Shown piece by piece: positions 1-8,299 of a stretch of DNA of 38,933 nucleotides. Where the stretch lies: the NCBI GenBank assembly GCA_947456815.1, contig CANGTL010000023.1, positions 1 through 38,933 on the forward strand, written 5' to 3'. The stretch's first letter is position 1. Each line of letters opens with the position of its first letter. Position numbers and translations under genes: made by a program. The DNA comes from Flavobacteriaceae bacterium. Its GTDB lineage: Bacteria > Bacteroidota > Bacteroidia > Flavobacteriales > Flavobacteriaceae. The notes under the pieces were generated by a model, which was not told where the DNA came from, made no database searches, and worked only from the letters and a program-made list of their open reading frames with translations.

Positions 1-330
1 AAACAAGTCAATCGAAGCGACAGAAGAATCACAAACGGCCACACTTCCATCAACACCTGCATTGGGTTGAGCACTAATAGTAATAGTAGCAAGAGAAGTA
101 TCATTCACACACGGCGCCACGCCAGTGAGTGTATAGGTAAAAGTCGAAGAAAAAGCGCCAACAGCCGGCACAAAAGTTCCCGCAGCGGCATTAAAAGTTC
201 CACCCGCACCGGAAGATCTAGTCCAAACTCCGCCAGCTTGTTCGCCAGTAATTAAAGAAAACAAGTCAATAGAAGCTACTGAAGAATCGCAAACAGTCAC
301 ACTTCCATCAGCACCTGCATTGGGTTGAGG
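1..330 (-). repeat. 258-bp in-frame tandem repeat inside the surface protein gene
   Basis: Bases 1-70 and 259-330 are near copies at an offset of exactly 258 bp (86 codons). The encoded text is alike in both, for example CDSSVASIDLF, with a few synonymous and conservative changes. One full unit and the start of a second are visible; more copies probably lie beyond the left edge. Confidence 0.8.
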
Positions 331-2466
331 ATTTATTGTTATAGATGTAGTGGTAGTAGTCGCTGGACAACCTCCGCCGGCTGGAATTGTATAAGTTACG
401 GTATATGGGCCAGGAGCACTTGAACTGGGAGTTATTAGTCCATTACTCGAATTAATCGTCAAACCTCCAGTTGAACTGTACGTTCCCCCAGTATAGGCGC
501 CAGTTCCTGTTAAAGTTGCCGCTTGTGTACCGCTTGTTGTACAAAACGCTGCAGAAGGATAGCTAATCGTTGCCGTCGGTCCAGCAGTTGCGCTAATAGT
601 AACTTGACTAGTTGTAGTGCACCCAACACCATTGTTTGCGGTTAATGTATAAGTTGTTGTAACAAGAGGGCACACAGTTGGAGTTAGGGTCGTTGCATTC
701 GACATTGCTGTAGTTGGAGACCATGTAAAGGCGGGTAGATTGTTATTGAACGTTATTGTCCAACTAGTAATCGTTCCGGCAATTATAGCGGCGTCGTCAC
801 GAACAAAAAGCTGCCAGGTTCCATTCGCTGTACAACCATTGAGAAGATTAAATGACTGTTCTGGCGAGTAGGTTCCAGTAAAGGGGCCAGTATTGTTTCC
901 TGCAGTTCCAATTACATTGATAGCTGTTGGCGTAAAACAGGTATTTGTATAGTTATCGTCGAGAGTTCCATTGTCCGTAGATAACTCAATTTGAGTTCCA
1001 TTAGGGCATTGCAAGAAAATATCCAAGTCTTCATCCCAGGTGTGTGCAATATTAATGCAAACAGAAGCTATTGAACCAGCTGCAATGGTCGCTGGATTTA
1101 CTCCTGTAACATTAATTGGAGAACTTACTCCCGTAGCAAGGTTGTCCGGGATAACATAAGAAGTAGAATTTATAAAAGGAATTTGTCCTACCGAACCAAC
1201 AGCATTGGTGGATCCGCTTAAATTGATACAAGCGCCAGGGCAAACAGAACCGCCTGCTCCAGCATTTACTGTTGGCAAAGGATTTACAGTTATAGTTTGC
1301 GTTATGGAATTCTGACAACCTCCAGGTACGGCAGTAAGGAGTAATGTTACGGAATGTGGCCCTGAAGTAGCGTATGTGTGAGATGGGTTTTCTAAATTAG
1401 AAGTGAAACCATCTCCAAAATTCCAACTATAGGTGAAGTTTCCGTTTGTTGTATTTGTAAATTGTGTCGGATTTCCTAAACAAGCAGTAGTAGCGGTAAA
1501 AGTAGGATTTGGGCTTGCAAATGTAGCGGTTGTTCCAGTGAAGTCAAGTGCAAAACCAGCATTAGATGCTGCAGTAAATCGATCCACTAAAATTGTATAG
1601 GTTTGCCCAGCCGTAACTGCCAAAATCGGTTCACATTGTCCGCCAGGACAGCCTAATCCCGTTGTTCCGTTCGCTCCAAGGGTAGGGCTCCAATTACAAG
1701 AAAGCTCCGTGCCGATGCATGCTGTTGTAGTATTAAAAATGGCAAAATCATAATCTACAGATACAGTTGGGGTAATGGTAAATGCTAGATTTCCAGAAGT
1801 TGCAGCTGTAAAAGTGTACCAATTTGAAGCTCTTTCTCCCGGGGCTCCGAAACAAGTTGGCGCTTCTTGCGTTGAACCAATTCCTCCAACACCATCTGGC
1901 ACAGAAATACTTCCTAAGCCACACAATGTTTGTGCACCAGTGCAATCTTGAGTTGGTAAAGCCGGCCCAATGGGCAGCGTTTCTTGCACACAAACCCCGA
2001 ATGTCCCAGTGGTATTCGCATTTCCATCGACGGCAATATAATAAGTGTTGCCAACAGTTAATCCATGTAAAATAACATCGGTATGCAGTAAGCCTCCAGC
2101 AGTATTGACGTCTTCTTGGCAACCTAACAAAGTTAATGCGCCACAAGTACCACTATAAATAGCAATTTGCGTATTAGCTAAAGTTCCAGCAAAATTCGTT
2201 GAAATTTCAACGTCGCCAGTAGTTGCGACAAATGAAAACCAAACTGTATTGCTCATGTTATTTGGCAACCAACAAGCTGGAGTTGCAGGATTTCCAATTG
2301 TTGTAGCAGCAACATTAGTATATAGTATAGATGTACAGCTACCAACACCAACAACTAGCGCTTGTGCCGTTGGACAGGTGTCATTTGGAGGCTGAGCATA
2401 AGTGTAATTCGTGAATAAAAAAGTCACGATAAGAGTACATAAAAAAGATAAAAAAGTGAATTTCAT
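1..2466 (-). CDS. Large secreted repeat/adhesin-like protein (PKD, P-domain, tandem repeats), 3' end cut by window edge
   Basis: The reading frame is open from the ATG at 2466 to base 1 with no stop, giving 822 visible residues; the C-terminus lies outside the window. Residues 1-24 are a signal peptide ending near TYA-QPP. Two beta-sandwich-like segments follow (about 25-165 and 170-310), then a PKD domain around 310-400 with WNFGDG at 348-353, then a proprotein-convertase P-like domain at about 425-575 (TWDEDLDIF near 473, WQLFVRDD near 551). From about residue 714 an 86-residue Ig-like unit begins to repeat in tandem (258-bp period); one copy is complete and the second is cut. The composition is very rich in Thr, Gly, Asn, Ala and Cys. 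Such proteins in Flavobacterium usually end in a T9SS type B sorting domain and are exported to the cell surface; that end is not visible, so T9SS export is inferred. A small secreted protein gene lies 12 bp upstream. Confidence 0.85.
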   Translation of the reverse strand, partial: MKFTFLSFLCTLIVTFLFTNYTYAQPPNDTCPTAQALVVGVGSCTSILYTNVAATTIGNPATPACWLPNNMSNTVWFSFVATTGDVEISTNFAGTLANTQIAIYSGTCGALTLLGCQEDVNTAGGLLHTDVILHGLTVGNTYYIAVDGNANTTGTFGVCVQETLPIGPALPTQDCTGAQTLCGLGSISVPDGVGGIGSTQEAPTCFGAPGERASNWYTFTAATSGNLAFTITPTVSVDYDFAIFNTTTACIGTELSCNWSPTLGANGTTGLGCPGGQCEPILAVTAGQTYTILVDRFTAASNAGFALDFTGTTATFASPNPTFTATTACLGNPTQFTNTTNGNFTYSWNFGDGFTSNLENPSHTYATSGPHSVTLLLTAVPGGCQNSITQTITVNPLPTVNAGAGGSVCPGACINLSGSTNAVGSVGQIPFINSTSYVIPDNLATGVSSPINVTGVNPATIAAGSIASVCINIAHTWDEDLDIFLQCPNGTQIELSTDNGTLDDNYTNTCFTPTAINVIGTAGNNTGPFTGTYSPEQSFNLLNGCTANGTWQLFVRDDAAIIAGTITSWTITFNNNLPAFTWSPTTAMSNATTLTPTVCPLVTTTYTLTANNGVGCTTTSQVTISATAGPTATISYPSAAFCTTSGTQAATLTGTGAYTGGTYSSTGGLTINSSNGLITPSSSAPGPYTVTYTIPAGGGCPATTTTTSITINPQPNAGADGSVTVCDSSVASIDLFSLITGEQAGGVWTRSSGAGGTFNAAAGTFVPAVGAFSSTFTYTLTGVAPCVNDTSLATITISAQPNAGVDGSVAVCDSSVASIDLF

Positions 2467-2478
2467 ACATTCAAAAAT

Positions 2479-2751
2479 TTACTGTTTTTTCTCTTTATGC
2501 TTTATATACTCTTCTCTACTAACAGGTTTGTCATCGACAATAAAAAATATCTCTGGTGACGATTTATAGGGATTTGGAAGTTTGTCCTTTTCTACGTTGT
2601 CGTTATCTTTTGAATCATAACTTAGATTATTCTCGTTTGTTTTTGCAGCAGTTTTTTCTGGGGTGATAAAATCGTTTTCAGCTAAAGTTTGTGAAATTGC
2701 ATTAGAAAATGAAAAAACAATAATAACTATAGAATGTAGTATCTTTAGCAT
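2479..2751 (-). CDS. Small secreted protein, hypothetical (90 aa)
   Basis: A 90-residue protein starting at the ATG at 2751. Residues 1 to about 22 form a hydrophobic signal peptide (MLKILHSIVIIVFSFSNAIS). The rest is acidic and polar, with many Asn, Asp, Lys and Glu, and ends in a charged segment with DDKPVSREEYIKHKEK. There are no cysteines and no second membrane segment. It ends 12 bp before the start of the large surface protein, so the two are probably co-transcribed. I do not recognise the family; it is probably periplasmic or secreted. A weak -7-like TATATTTT lies in the upstream leader on this strand. Confidence 0.65.
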   Translation of the reverse strand: MLKILHSIVIIVFSFSNAISQTLAENDFITPEKTAAKTNENNLSYDSKDNDNVEKDKLPNPYKSSPEIFFIVDDKPVSREEYIKHKEKKQ

Positions 2752-3190
2752 GGGTTCTTTGTATAAGTAAAAATATATCCTCTGAAAATCTCTGTATTAG
2801 CACTAAAGAGGTATTTGAATTTTGTCCTATCAATTCAATAGATAGCAGTTTTAAAGACTTAGTATGTCGAAATAGGGACGTTAAAAATAAAGATAAAATA
2901 TTAAAAAAAATTTATTTTAGTGCTAAATTTTTAATTTATTAATAAGTTTTAATAATTAATAGCAGCAACTTAACGTTTGATGACACTGACTTTTTGGTTG
3001 AACTTAGACTTAACAGAATCTTTTATATCATTCAAAATGTCATTGAATTTATTAATAAGTAATATGAAAATCAAGTATAAAAGGTTGTAGTCGCTATTGT
3101 ATGACTCTATGTGCAATTGGTTTCAAAATAGATTTTGTATTGATTTCTAGTTGAAGAATATAAACTACTGAAGAAAGGAAAGTTTATCCC
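2752..3190. other. AT-rich intergenic region, no confident gene
   Basis: About 440 bp between the small secreted protein gene and the tRNA terminator. It is strongly AT-rich. On the minus strand, 2970-3122 reads as 50 codons without a stop, ending in SKFNQKVSVIKR and stop, without a convincing start codon; just upstream another frame is open for about 28 codons. This could be a gene remnant or chance in AT-rich DNA. No RNA gene or insertion sequence was seen. Confidence 0.4.
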
Positions 3191-3221
3191 ATAAAAAAAG
3201 CCACTCTTTCGAATGGCTTTC
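3191..3221 (-). terminator. Rho-independent terminator of tRNA-Asn
   Basis: On the minus strand AAAGCCA and TGGCTTT form a stem with extra inner pairs, followed by a run of seven T. It starts about 9 bp after the mature 3' end of tRNA-Asn and no other gene ends here. Confidence 0.8.
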
Positions 3222-3229
3222 TGCTTTTG

Positions 3230-3303
3230 CTCCCTCTCTTGGGCTCGAACCAAGGACCCTCTGATTAACAGTCAGATGCTCTAACCAACTGAGCTAAGAA
3301 GGA
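3230..3303 (-). tRNA. tRNA-Asn (GTT)
   Basis: A 74-nt cloverleaf on the minus strand. The acceptor stem pairs TCCTTCT with AGAGGGA (one G-U pair), the D-arm contains AGCTCAGTTGGTTAGAGC, the anticodon stem TCTGA/TCAGA holds the loop CTGTTAA with anticodon GTT, and the T-arm carries GGTTCGAGCC. The discriminator base is G. CCA is not encoded. It is a single transcription unit with a consensus promoter upstream and a terminator downstream. Confidence 0.97.
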
Positions 3304-3329
3304 AAGTGTATTTCACTTTTAAAGCGGTG

Positions 3330-3359
3330 CAAATATAACGCGAAAATTATTTTACACAA
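3330..3359 (-). promoter_or_regulatory. Promoter of tRNA-Asn, TTG-N19-TATATTTG
   Basis: On the minus strand TATATTTG occupies 3337-3330 and TTG occupies 3359-3357, with exactly 19 nt between. This is the Bacteroidetes/Flavobacterium primary sigma consensus TTG-N19-TAnnTTTG. The -7 element lies about 27 nt upstream of the mature tRNA 5' end. Confidence 0.8.
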
Positions 3360-3388
3360 ATAAAATCAAGCAAAAATTAAAAAAAATA

Positions 3389-4729
3389 TTATTTATGAAA
3401 AATTGCTTTGTAAATGTCGTTGCCGTTCGCAAACAGTAATAGCGTAATTAATAACACAAATCCCACCATTTGAGCATTTTCCATAAACTTGTCGCTCGGT
3501 TTCCTACGGGTAATTATTTCATATAACAAGAACATAACATGACCACCATCAAGTGCTGGAATTGGTAGTAAATTCATTACTCCCAACATAATTGAGAGAA
3601 TTGCAGTAATATTCCAGAAAATTTCCCAACTCCATGTTTTTGGAAAAATATCGAAGATAGCCTTGAAGCCTCCGACACCTTTGTATGCACCTGTACTTGG
3701 AGTGAAAATTGCTTTCAACTGTTTTCCGTATCCAAGCAACTGGTTTTTTCCTTTTTCAATTCCGACAGGGAATGATTCAAAAAAGCCATACTCTTGTTTG
3801 CTAAATTTGTATAAACCCAGTTTTTCTAGGTTATTTACAGTAAAAGAGGCAGCAAAAAGGCCAAGTTTGCCGTTTTCATTAATATGAATTTTTATTGGAA
3901 CTTCTTTCTCATCTCGCAAAACTATAGCATCGAGGGTTTGGTTTTTCTTCGTTTTGGCAATAGCAATTACTTGATCAGCATATTTTGTTTTTACACCATC
4001 TAGAGATTGAATGACATCTTTTGGTTTTAATGCTTTGTTCATGGAAGAATCTGCCACTTTCCCAACCATAAAAGGTTCCCTCCAGTCAATCAGAAGCCTT
4101 TTTTCCCCAGATAATACCTTGTCAATTAAATCAATCGGTAGTGTAATGTTTTGCAGGTTTCCATTCCGTTCAACCACAACGCTTTTAGCAAACAAAATCT
4201 TGTTTTGAGCTTCATTGAATTTTACGACTTTTTCACCATCAATTGCAACAATTTTGTCGCCGGTTCTAAACCCTAATTCTTCTCCAACTTCCGATGTTAC
4301 CGCAATACCATCTTTTAATTCGCTGTTATTTAGGTACAATTCACCATAGTAAAAAGCCATTCCGATATAAATAACAAAAGCCAAAATAAAATTTACCGCA
4401 ACACCACCTAACATAATAATCAAACGCTGCCACGCTGGTTTTGATCGAAACTCCCATGGTTGTGGAGGTAATGCCATTTGCTCTTTGTCCATGCTTTCGT
4501 CAATCATCCCAGAGATTTTGACATATCCTCCTAAAGGCAACCACCCAATTCCATACTCAGTTTCTCCAATTTTTTTCTTTAGTAATGAATACTTAATGTC
4601 GAAGAACAAGTAGAATTTCTCTACTCTGGTCTTAAATAACTTTGCTGGGATAAAATGTCCTAATTCATGCAGTATTATGAGTAATGATAAGCTCAGTAAG
4701 AATTGTGAAAGCTTTATGACTATTTCCAT
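3389..4729 (-). CDS. rseP: Site-2 intramembrane zinc metalloprotease RseP
   Basis: A 446-residue membrane-embedded metalloprotease (S2P family, M50) that cleaves transmembrane segments of anti-sigma factors and leftover signal peptides. The first membrane helix carries the zinc motif HELGH at 21-25. The third zinc ligand lies in NLLPIPALDGG at 386-396, in a later helix. Between them are a conserved hydrophobic stretch (LGGVAVNFILAFVIYIGMAF) and periplasmic PDZ-type sequence at about 130-290, including GFRTGDKIVAIDGEKV. The length matches the RseP family. It is followed by an 85-bp gap with the tRNA-Asn promoter. The promoter -7 motif for rseP itself appears to sit inside the terminator hairpin of the upstream peptidase gene. 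The natural substrates here cannot be told from sequence. Confidence 0.93.
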   Translation of the reverse strand: MEIVIKLSQFLLSLSLLIILHELGHFIPAKLFKTRVEKFYLFFDIKYSLLKKKIGETEYGIGWLPLGGYVKISGMIDESMDKEQMALPPQPWEFRSKPAWQRLIIMLGGVAVNFILAFVIYIGMAFYYGELYLNNSELKDGIAVTSEVGEELGFRTGDKIVAIDGEKVVKFNEAQNKILFAKSVVVERNGNLQNITLPIDLIDKVLSGEKRLLIDWREPFMVGKVADSSMNKALKPKDVIQSLDGVKTKYADQVIAIAKTKKNQTLDAIVLRDEKEVPIKIHINENGKLGLFAASFTVNNLEKLGLYKFSKQEYGFFESFPVGIEKGKNQLLGYGKQLKAIFTPSTGAYKGVGGFKAIFDIFPKTWSWEIFWNITAILSIMLGVMNLLPIPALDGGHVMFLLYEIITRRKPSDKFMENAQMVGFVLLITLLLFANGNDIYKAIFHK

Positions 4730-4757
4730 TTTTTGATTTTAGTTCTTTTTAAACGCA

Positions 4758-4765
4758 CAAAAGTA
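4758..4765 (-). promoter_or_regulatory. Candidate rseP promoter -7 element inside a hairpin
   Basis: On the minus strand TACTTTTG matches TAnnTTTG and lies about 29 nt upstream of the rseP ATG. No TTG was found at the expected distance. The element is largely within the right half of the perfect hairpin at 4759-4784. Confidence 0.5.
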
Positions 4766-4784
4766 AGGTTTTCACCTTACTTTT
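4759..4784 (-). terminator. Perfect hairpin, terminator of the M1 peptidase gene
   Basis: AAAAGTAAGGT and ACCTTACTTTT form an 11-bp perfect stem with a 4-nt loop, starting 20 bp beyond the peptidase stop codon at 4805. The T run that follows on the minus strand is short, so it may work as an imperfect terminator. Confidence 0.6.
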
Positions 4785-4804
4785 TAGCATATATGTATGT
4801 CGGA

Positions 4805-6748
4805 TTATTTTTTTATGAATTTTTTAACCACACGGCCTTCAAGAGTGATGATTTCAATAGTATATAAGCCCACGGTAAGCTGTTCAACTGAAATAGCATT
4901 CGACTCAAAATCTTTGACTTTTTGACCTAACGCATTGTACACAACACATTTTTTAAGCGTTAAAGAATTTGGCATTTCTATATTAATCAAAGTTGTGGCT
5001 GGATTTGGATAAATTGCAATGTTACTATCCAATTCAAAACTAGGAGCGCTCAAAGTTGCGGTATTGTTTTTAGAAATAATATCTTTTTTAGGGTCAAAAA
5101 CCACGCCCGTAACAGTAAACGGAACATTTACGATAAATTGTTGCCCATTGGTTGTGTGGTTTAAAACGTAATCTTGTTGTTGGCCGCCCGCGCCCGTTAA
5201 ACGAACAGGTACTGGCATTTCAAAGAATGTCACGGATGCATTAGACTGCGACTGATTGATCGTTATTTTTGCTTGTCCATTGCCAAGATTGTTGGCTGTA
5301 ATGTTATAAATTGGGTAACCTTGATTGTAAACCCAATCATTAAAAAACTCTGTCAGACTTATTCCAGATGTTGCTTCCAAATGTGCTTGTAAGTCAGGCG
5401 TTAGCGCATAACCATATGCTAAATCTGGATCGTTTAAATAATTTCGCAACCCTTGAAAAAAGTTGGTGTCACCAAGCTTAAATCGAAGCATATTCAAAAC
5501 CATTGCACCCTTACGGTATGTTAACCGGCTACTAAAAATACGATTAACATCCGTTGCCTCAGTTTCGGTTAGGTATATCGCTCCGCCGGTATTTGATGTA
5601 ATGGTATTAATCATATTCGTCTTATCAGTTGTAAATGCAGCTTCACCGTCAAAATTCTGAATCACCATCGATGCCAAATAAGTAGCAAATCCTTCATTCA
5701 ACCAGATGTCTTTCCAACTGCCGCAAGTTACTTTGTCTCCAAACCACTGATGACCCATTTCATGAGCTATTAAACTTCTTGTATATCCTCCAGTATTTCC
5801 TCCAGTCATGAAAGAAACGGTTGTGTGCTCCATACCGCCACCCCAGCCAAATTGGCAATGACCGTATTTTTCATTTCTAAAGGGATATGGGACAAAAACA
5901 GATTCAAAAAAATTAATAATATTTGGAGTTACTTGAACGCTTGCAATATTGGCAGTCGCAGTTTCAGGATATAAGTAATTTGTAATTGGGAAATACGGGC
6001 TTGCAGCAGTTCCTAAACCTCCTTGTTGATTATATACCTGGTAATTCGATACAGCAATTGCTATCAAGTAGGCAGGGATGGGATAATTATGTTTAAAGTG
6101 TGTTGTACTGGTGCCATTTAGATTGTCAATTTTAGATTGTTCAAGTCCATTAGATACAGAAACATACTGAGATGGAGCCGTAATATAGACATCTATATTA
6201 TTCACTTTGTCTACCAAATCTTGCTTACATGGCCACCATTCCATTGCGCCGAAGGGCTCTGATAAGGTCCATAAAATTGGAGACCCGTTGTGCTCATCAA
6301 TCAAAAACGAACCAAAACCTGTTGAAGTTGGTGCGCCAGAATAGTTAATGCTTAATGAATCTAATACATTAGTGTTTTGTTGCACAGGTAAGTTTACAAT
6401 CAACTCATTATTCCCGCTTCTAGTGAAAGTCAAATCGACTCCTCTTTGTTTTACACTGCTAACATCTAAGGCATCCGACAAATCAAATGTCACCGAGTTG
6501 AGGTTCTCTTTTGCAATATATTTCGTAGTAACTTCCCCGCTAATTTGAAGTACGGTCGGGTCTACACTTAAACGTAATCTATGATAAGTGACGTCGTAGT
6601 TGTATGTGTTTGGGTTGGTTACAAATGCCATTCTTTTGTGAGCACCTTTTCTTTCAGCTTGGACCAAATCTTCGAATTCACGATCTAAACTTTGACCGAA
6701 TAAAGAAGTGCAAGAAATAAAAACAAGTAATAGGGAGAAGTTTTTCAT
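4805..6748 (-). CDS. Secreted M1-family zinc aminopeptidase with T9SS C-terminal domain
   Basis: A 647-residue secreted metallopeptidase. The ATG at 6748 gives a clean signal peptide (MKNFSLLLVFISCTSLFGQ); the frame opens three codons earlier at a TTG, which is less likely. The M1 N-terminal beta domain covers about 30-220. The exopeptidase motif GGMEH is at 304-308, and zinc ligands are H329, H333 (HEMGHQW) and E352 (LNEGF), at the usual M1 spacing. Residues from about 575 are a T9SS type A sorting domain: YPNPA, NALGQKV, GLYTIEI and a basic end VVKKFIKK. The protein probably removes N-terminal residues from peptides at the surface or outside the cell. It lies divergent to serS and upstream of rseP, separated from the latter by a hairpin, so it is probably monocistronic. 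Confidence 0.92.
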   Translation of the reverse strand: MKNFSLLLVFISCTSLFGQSLDREFEDLVQAERKGAHKRMAFVTNPNTYNYDVTYHRLRLSVDPTVLQISGEVTTKYIAKENLNSVTFDLSDALDVSSVKQRGVDLTFTRSGNNELIVNLPVQQNTNVLDSLSINYSGAPTSTGFGSFLIDEHNGSPILWTLSEPFGAMEWWPCKQDLVDKVNNIDVYITAPSQYVSVSNGLEQSKIDNLNGTSTTHFKHNYPIPAYLIAIAVSNYQVYNQQGGLGTAASPYFPITNYLYPETATANIASVQVTPNIINFFESVFVPYPFRNEKYGHCQFGWGGGMEHTTVSFMTGGNTGGYTRSLIAHEMGHQWFGDKVTCGSWKDIWLNEGFATYLASMVIQNFDGEAAFTTDKTNMINTITSNTGGAIYLTETEATDVNRIFSSRLTYRKGAMVLNMLRFKLGDTNFFQGLRNYLNDPDLAYGYALTPDLQAHLEATSGISLTEFFNDWVYNQGYPIYNITANNLGNGQAKITINQSQSNASVTFFEMPVPVRLTGAGGQQQDYVLNHTTNGQQFIVNVPFTVTGVVFDPKKDIISKNNTATLSAPSFELDSNIAIYPNPATTLINIEMPNSLTLKKCVVYNALGQKVKDFESNAISVEQLTVGLYTIEIITLEGRVVKKFIKK

Positions 6749-6895
6749 TATGTTCAAAATATTTTGGCGAATTTAATTAATTCTGCAACAAACGAATGTT
6801 AATTTTACTACAAATGCTATTCTTTATGTAAAAGACGAGAAAACACAAGACGTTTAAGTTTTTTTGATTGCTCCTTCATATCCAAAACATTTGAT

Positions 6896-6903
6896 TAAAT
6901 TTG
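6896..6903 (+). promoter_or_regulatory. Candidate serS promoter -7 element (TAAATTTG)
   Basis: TAAATTTG matches TAnnTTTG and lies 44 nt upstream of the chosen serS ATG. The nearest upstream TTG (6868-6870) is 25 nt away, longer than the ideal 19. The position supports the shorter start at 6948 because the longer TTG-initiated frame would begin upstream of this promoter. Confidence 0.5.
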
Positions 6904-6947
6904 CCGTCGTTATTAGAAATGCAACTTCCAACAATAAAAAGAAGAAA

Positions 6948-8219
6948 ATGTTACAGATAGGATTCATTAGAGAAAATCAGGAAAAAGTTATCAAAGCTTT
7001 GGCTAAAAGAAATTTGGATGTAAAAGCAGTCGTGGCAGAAGTTGTACAATTGGATGAAAAGCGTCGCGCTACACAAGTTGAATTAGACAATGTGCTTTCT
7101 GAAGCCAACAAATTAGCCGCTTCTATTGGCGAATTGATGAAAAGTGGCGAAAAATCTAAAGCAGCTATTCTGAAGGAAAAAACAGTTCTTTTGAAAGAAA
7201 AAAGCAAAGAACTTTCTGAAAAAGCTGACGCGCTGGCTAATGACCTCACACACAAATTATACACATTGCCAAATCTTCCGGCGGATCTGGTTCCTGAGGG
7301 AAAAACGCCAGAAGACAATGTTACGGTTTTTCAAGAAGGTGAGATTCCTGTATTACACGATGGAGCGCAACCTCATTGGGAATTGGTAAAAAAATACGAC
7401 ATCATCGATTTTGAACTGGGAGTGAAGATTGCAGGGGCAGGGTTTCCGGTTTACAAAGGAAAAGGAGCCAAGTTGCAACGTGCCTTAATCAATTATTTTC
7501 TAGATAAAAATACTGCGGCGGGTTACAACGAAGTGCAAGTGCCACATCTTGTAAATGAAGCATCAGGATACGGAACCGGACAATTGCCAGATAAAGAAGG
7601 TCAAATGTACCATGTAGGGATTGACGATTTGTATCTAATTCCAACTGCAGAAGTTCCTGTAACCAATTTGTTCCGCGATGTGATTCTTAACGAAAATGAA
7701 TTGCCTGTGTTATATACTGGCTATACACCATGTTTCCGAAGAGAAGCTGGTTCCTACGGTGCGCATGTTCGTGGGTTGAATCGTCTGCATCAATTTGACA
7801 AAGTGGAAATAGTTCGTATCGAGCATCCCGACAAATCCTACGAAGCCCTTGACGGCATGGTTGAGCATGTAAAAACACTATTGCAAGAATTGAAATTACC
7901 GTATCGAATTCTACGTTTGTGTGGAGGTGATATGGGATTCACATCTGCATTGACCTATGATTTTGAAGTGTTTTCGACGGCTCAAGATCGCTGGTTAGAA
8001 ATTAGTTCAGTGTCTAATTTTGAAACTTTTCAAGCCAACCGATTGAAATTGCGTTACAAAGATGCTCATGGCAAAAATCAACTGGCACATACATTAAATG
8101 GGAGTTCATTGGCATTGCCAAGAGTGCTTGCAGGAATTTTGGAAAACTACCAAACTCCAGAAGGAATTGTTGTTCCAGAAGTACTGCGAAAGTATACCGG
8201 ATTTGATATCATCAACTAA
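6948..8219 (+). CDS. serS: Seryl-tRNA synthetase
   Basis: A 423-residue class II aminoacyl-tRNA synthetase that charges tRNA-Ser (and tRNA-Sec where present). It begins MLQIGFIREN, the usual SerRS start. The frame extends 28 codons upstream to a TTG, but that stretch is basic, unlike SerRS, and contains the likely promoter. The N-terminal helical arm (about 10-115) is Lys/Glu rich and forms the antiparallel coiled coil that grips the long variable arm of tRNA-Ser. Class II motif 2 is seen in CFRREAGSYGAHVRGLNRLH, and motif 3 in HTLNGSSLALPRVLAGILENYQ near the end. LEISSVSNFETFQANRL is a typical SerRS signature. Length is normal. It is the first gene of a long plus-strand run; a nested inverted repeat with a T run follows it. 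Confidence 0.96.
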   Translation: MLQIGFIRENQEKVIKALAKRNLDVKAVVAEVVQLDEKRRATQVELDNVLSEANKLAASIGELMKSGEKSKAAILKEKTVLLKEKSKELSEKADALANDLTHKLYTLPNLPADLVPEGKTPEDNVTVFQEGEIPVLHDGAQPHWELVKKYDIIDFELGVKIAGAGFPVYKGKGAKLQRALINYFLDKNTAAGYNEVQVPHLVNEASGYGTGQLPDKEGQMYHVGIDDLYLIPTAEVPVTNLFRDVILNENELPVLYTGYTPCFRREAGSYGAHVRGLNRLHQFDKVEIVRIEHPDKSYEALDGMVEHVKTLLQELKLPYRILRLCGGDMGFTSALTYDFEVFSTAQDRWLEISSVSNFETFQANRLKLRYKDAHGKNQLAHTLNGSSLALPRVLAGILENYQTPEGIVVPEVLRKYTGFDIIN

Positions 8220-8240
8220 AAGTTAATCTTTTAAAAGCGA

Positions 8241-8288
8241 TGTACTAATTTCAGCACAATTGTGTTACTTTAGTACATTGTTTTTTTT
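8241..8288 (+). terminator. Nested inverted repeat with T run after serS
   Basis: TGTACTAA (8241-8248) pairs with TTAGTACA (8270-8277); inside it is a second palindrome CACAATTGTG (8255-8264). Eight T follow at 8281-8288. It could end serS transcription. It also lies only 12 bp before the next start codon, so an operator or leader role is possible. Confidence 0.45.
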
Positions 8289-8299
8289 AAACATACTTC

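Noticed and set aside
67..255. Short plus-strand frame inside the left-edge gene
   Set aside because: Antisense to the large surface protein frame; its Ser/Arg-rich text comes from the repeat codons.
1..330. CRISPR-like array at the left edge
   Set aside because: The repeat is 258 bp, in frame and coding; there are no short direct repeats with unique spacers.
1748..2146. Minus-strand frame of 132 codons
   Set aside because: Lies in another frame of the same strand as the surface protein; the text (Trp, Cys, Arg-rich) is not protein-like.
4805..6748. Loss of activity in the M1 peptidase because GGMEN reads GGMEH
   Set aside because: GGMEH is common in this bacterial subgroup and all three zinc ligands and the catalytic Glu are present.
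6864..6947. N-terminal extension of SerS from a TTG
   Set aside because: The extension is unlike SerRS and contains the likely promoter; the ATG at 6948 gives the standard N-terminus.
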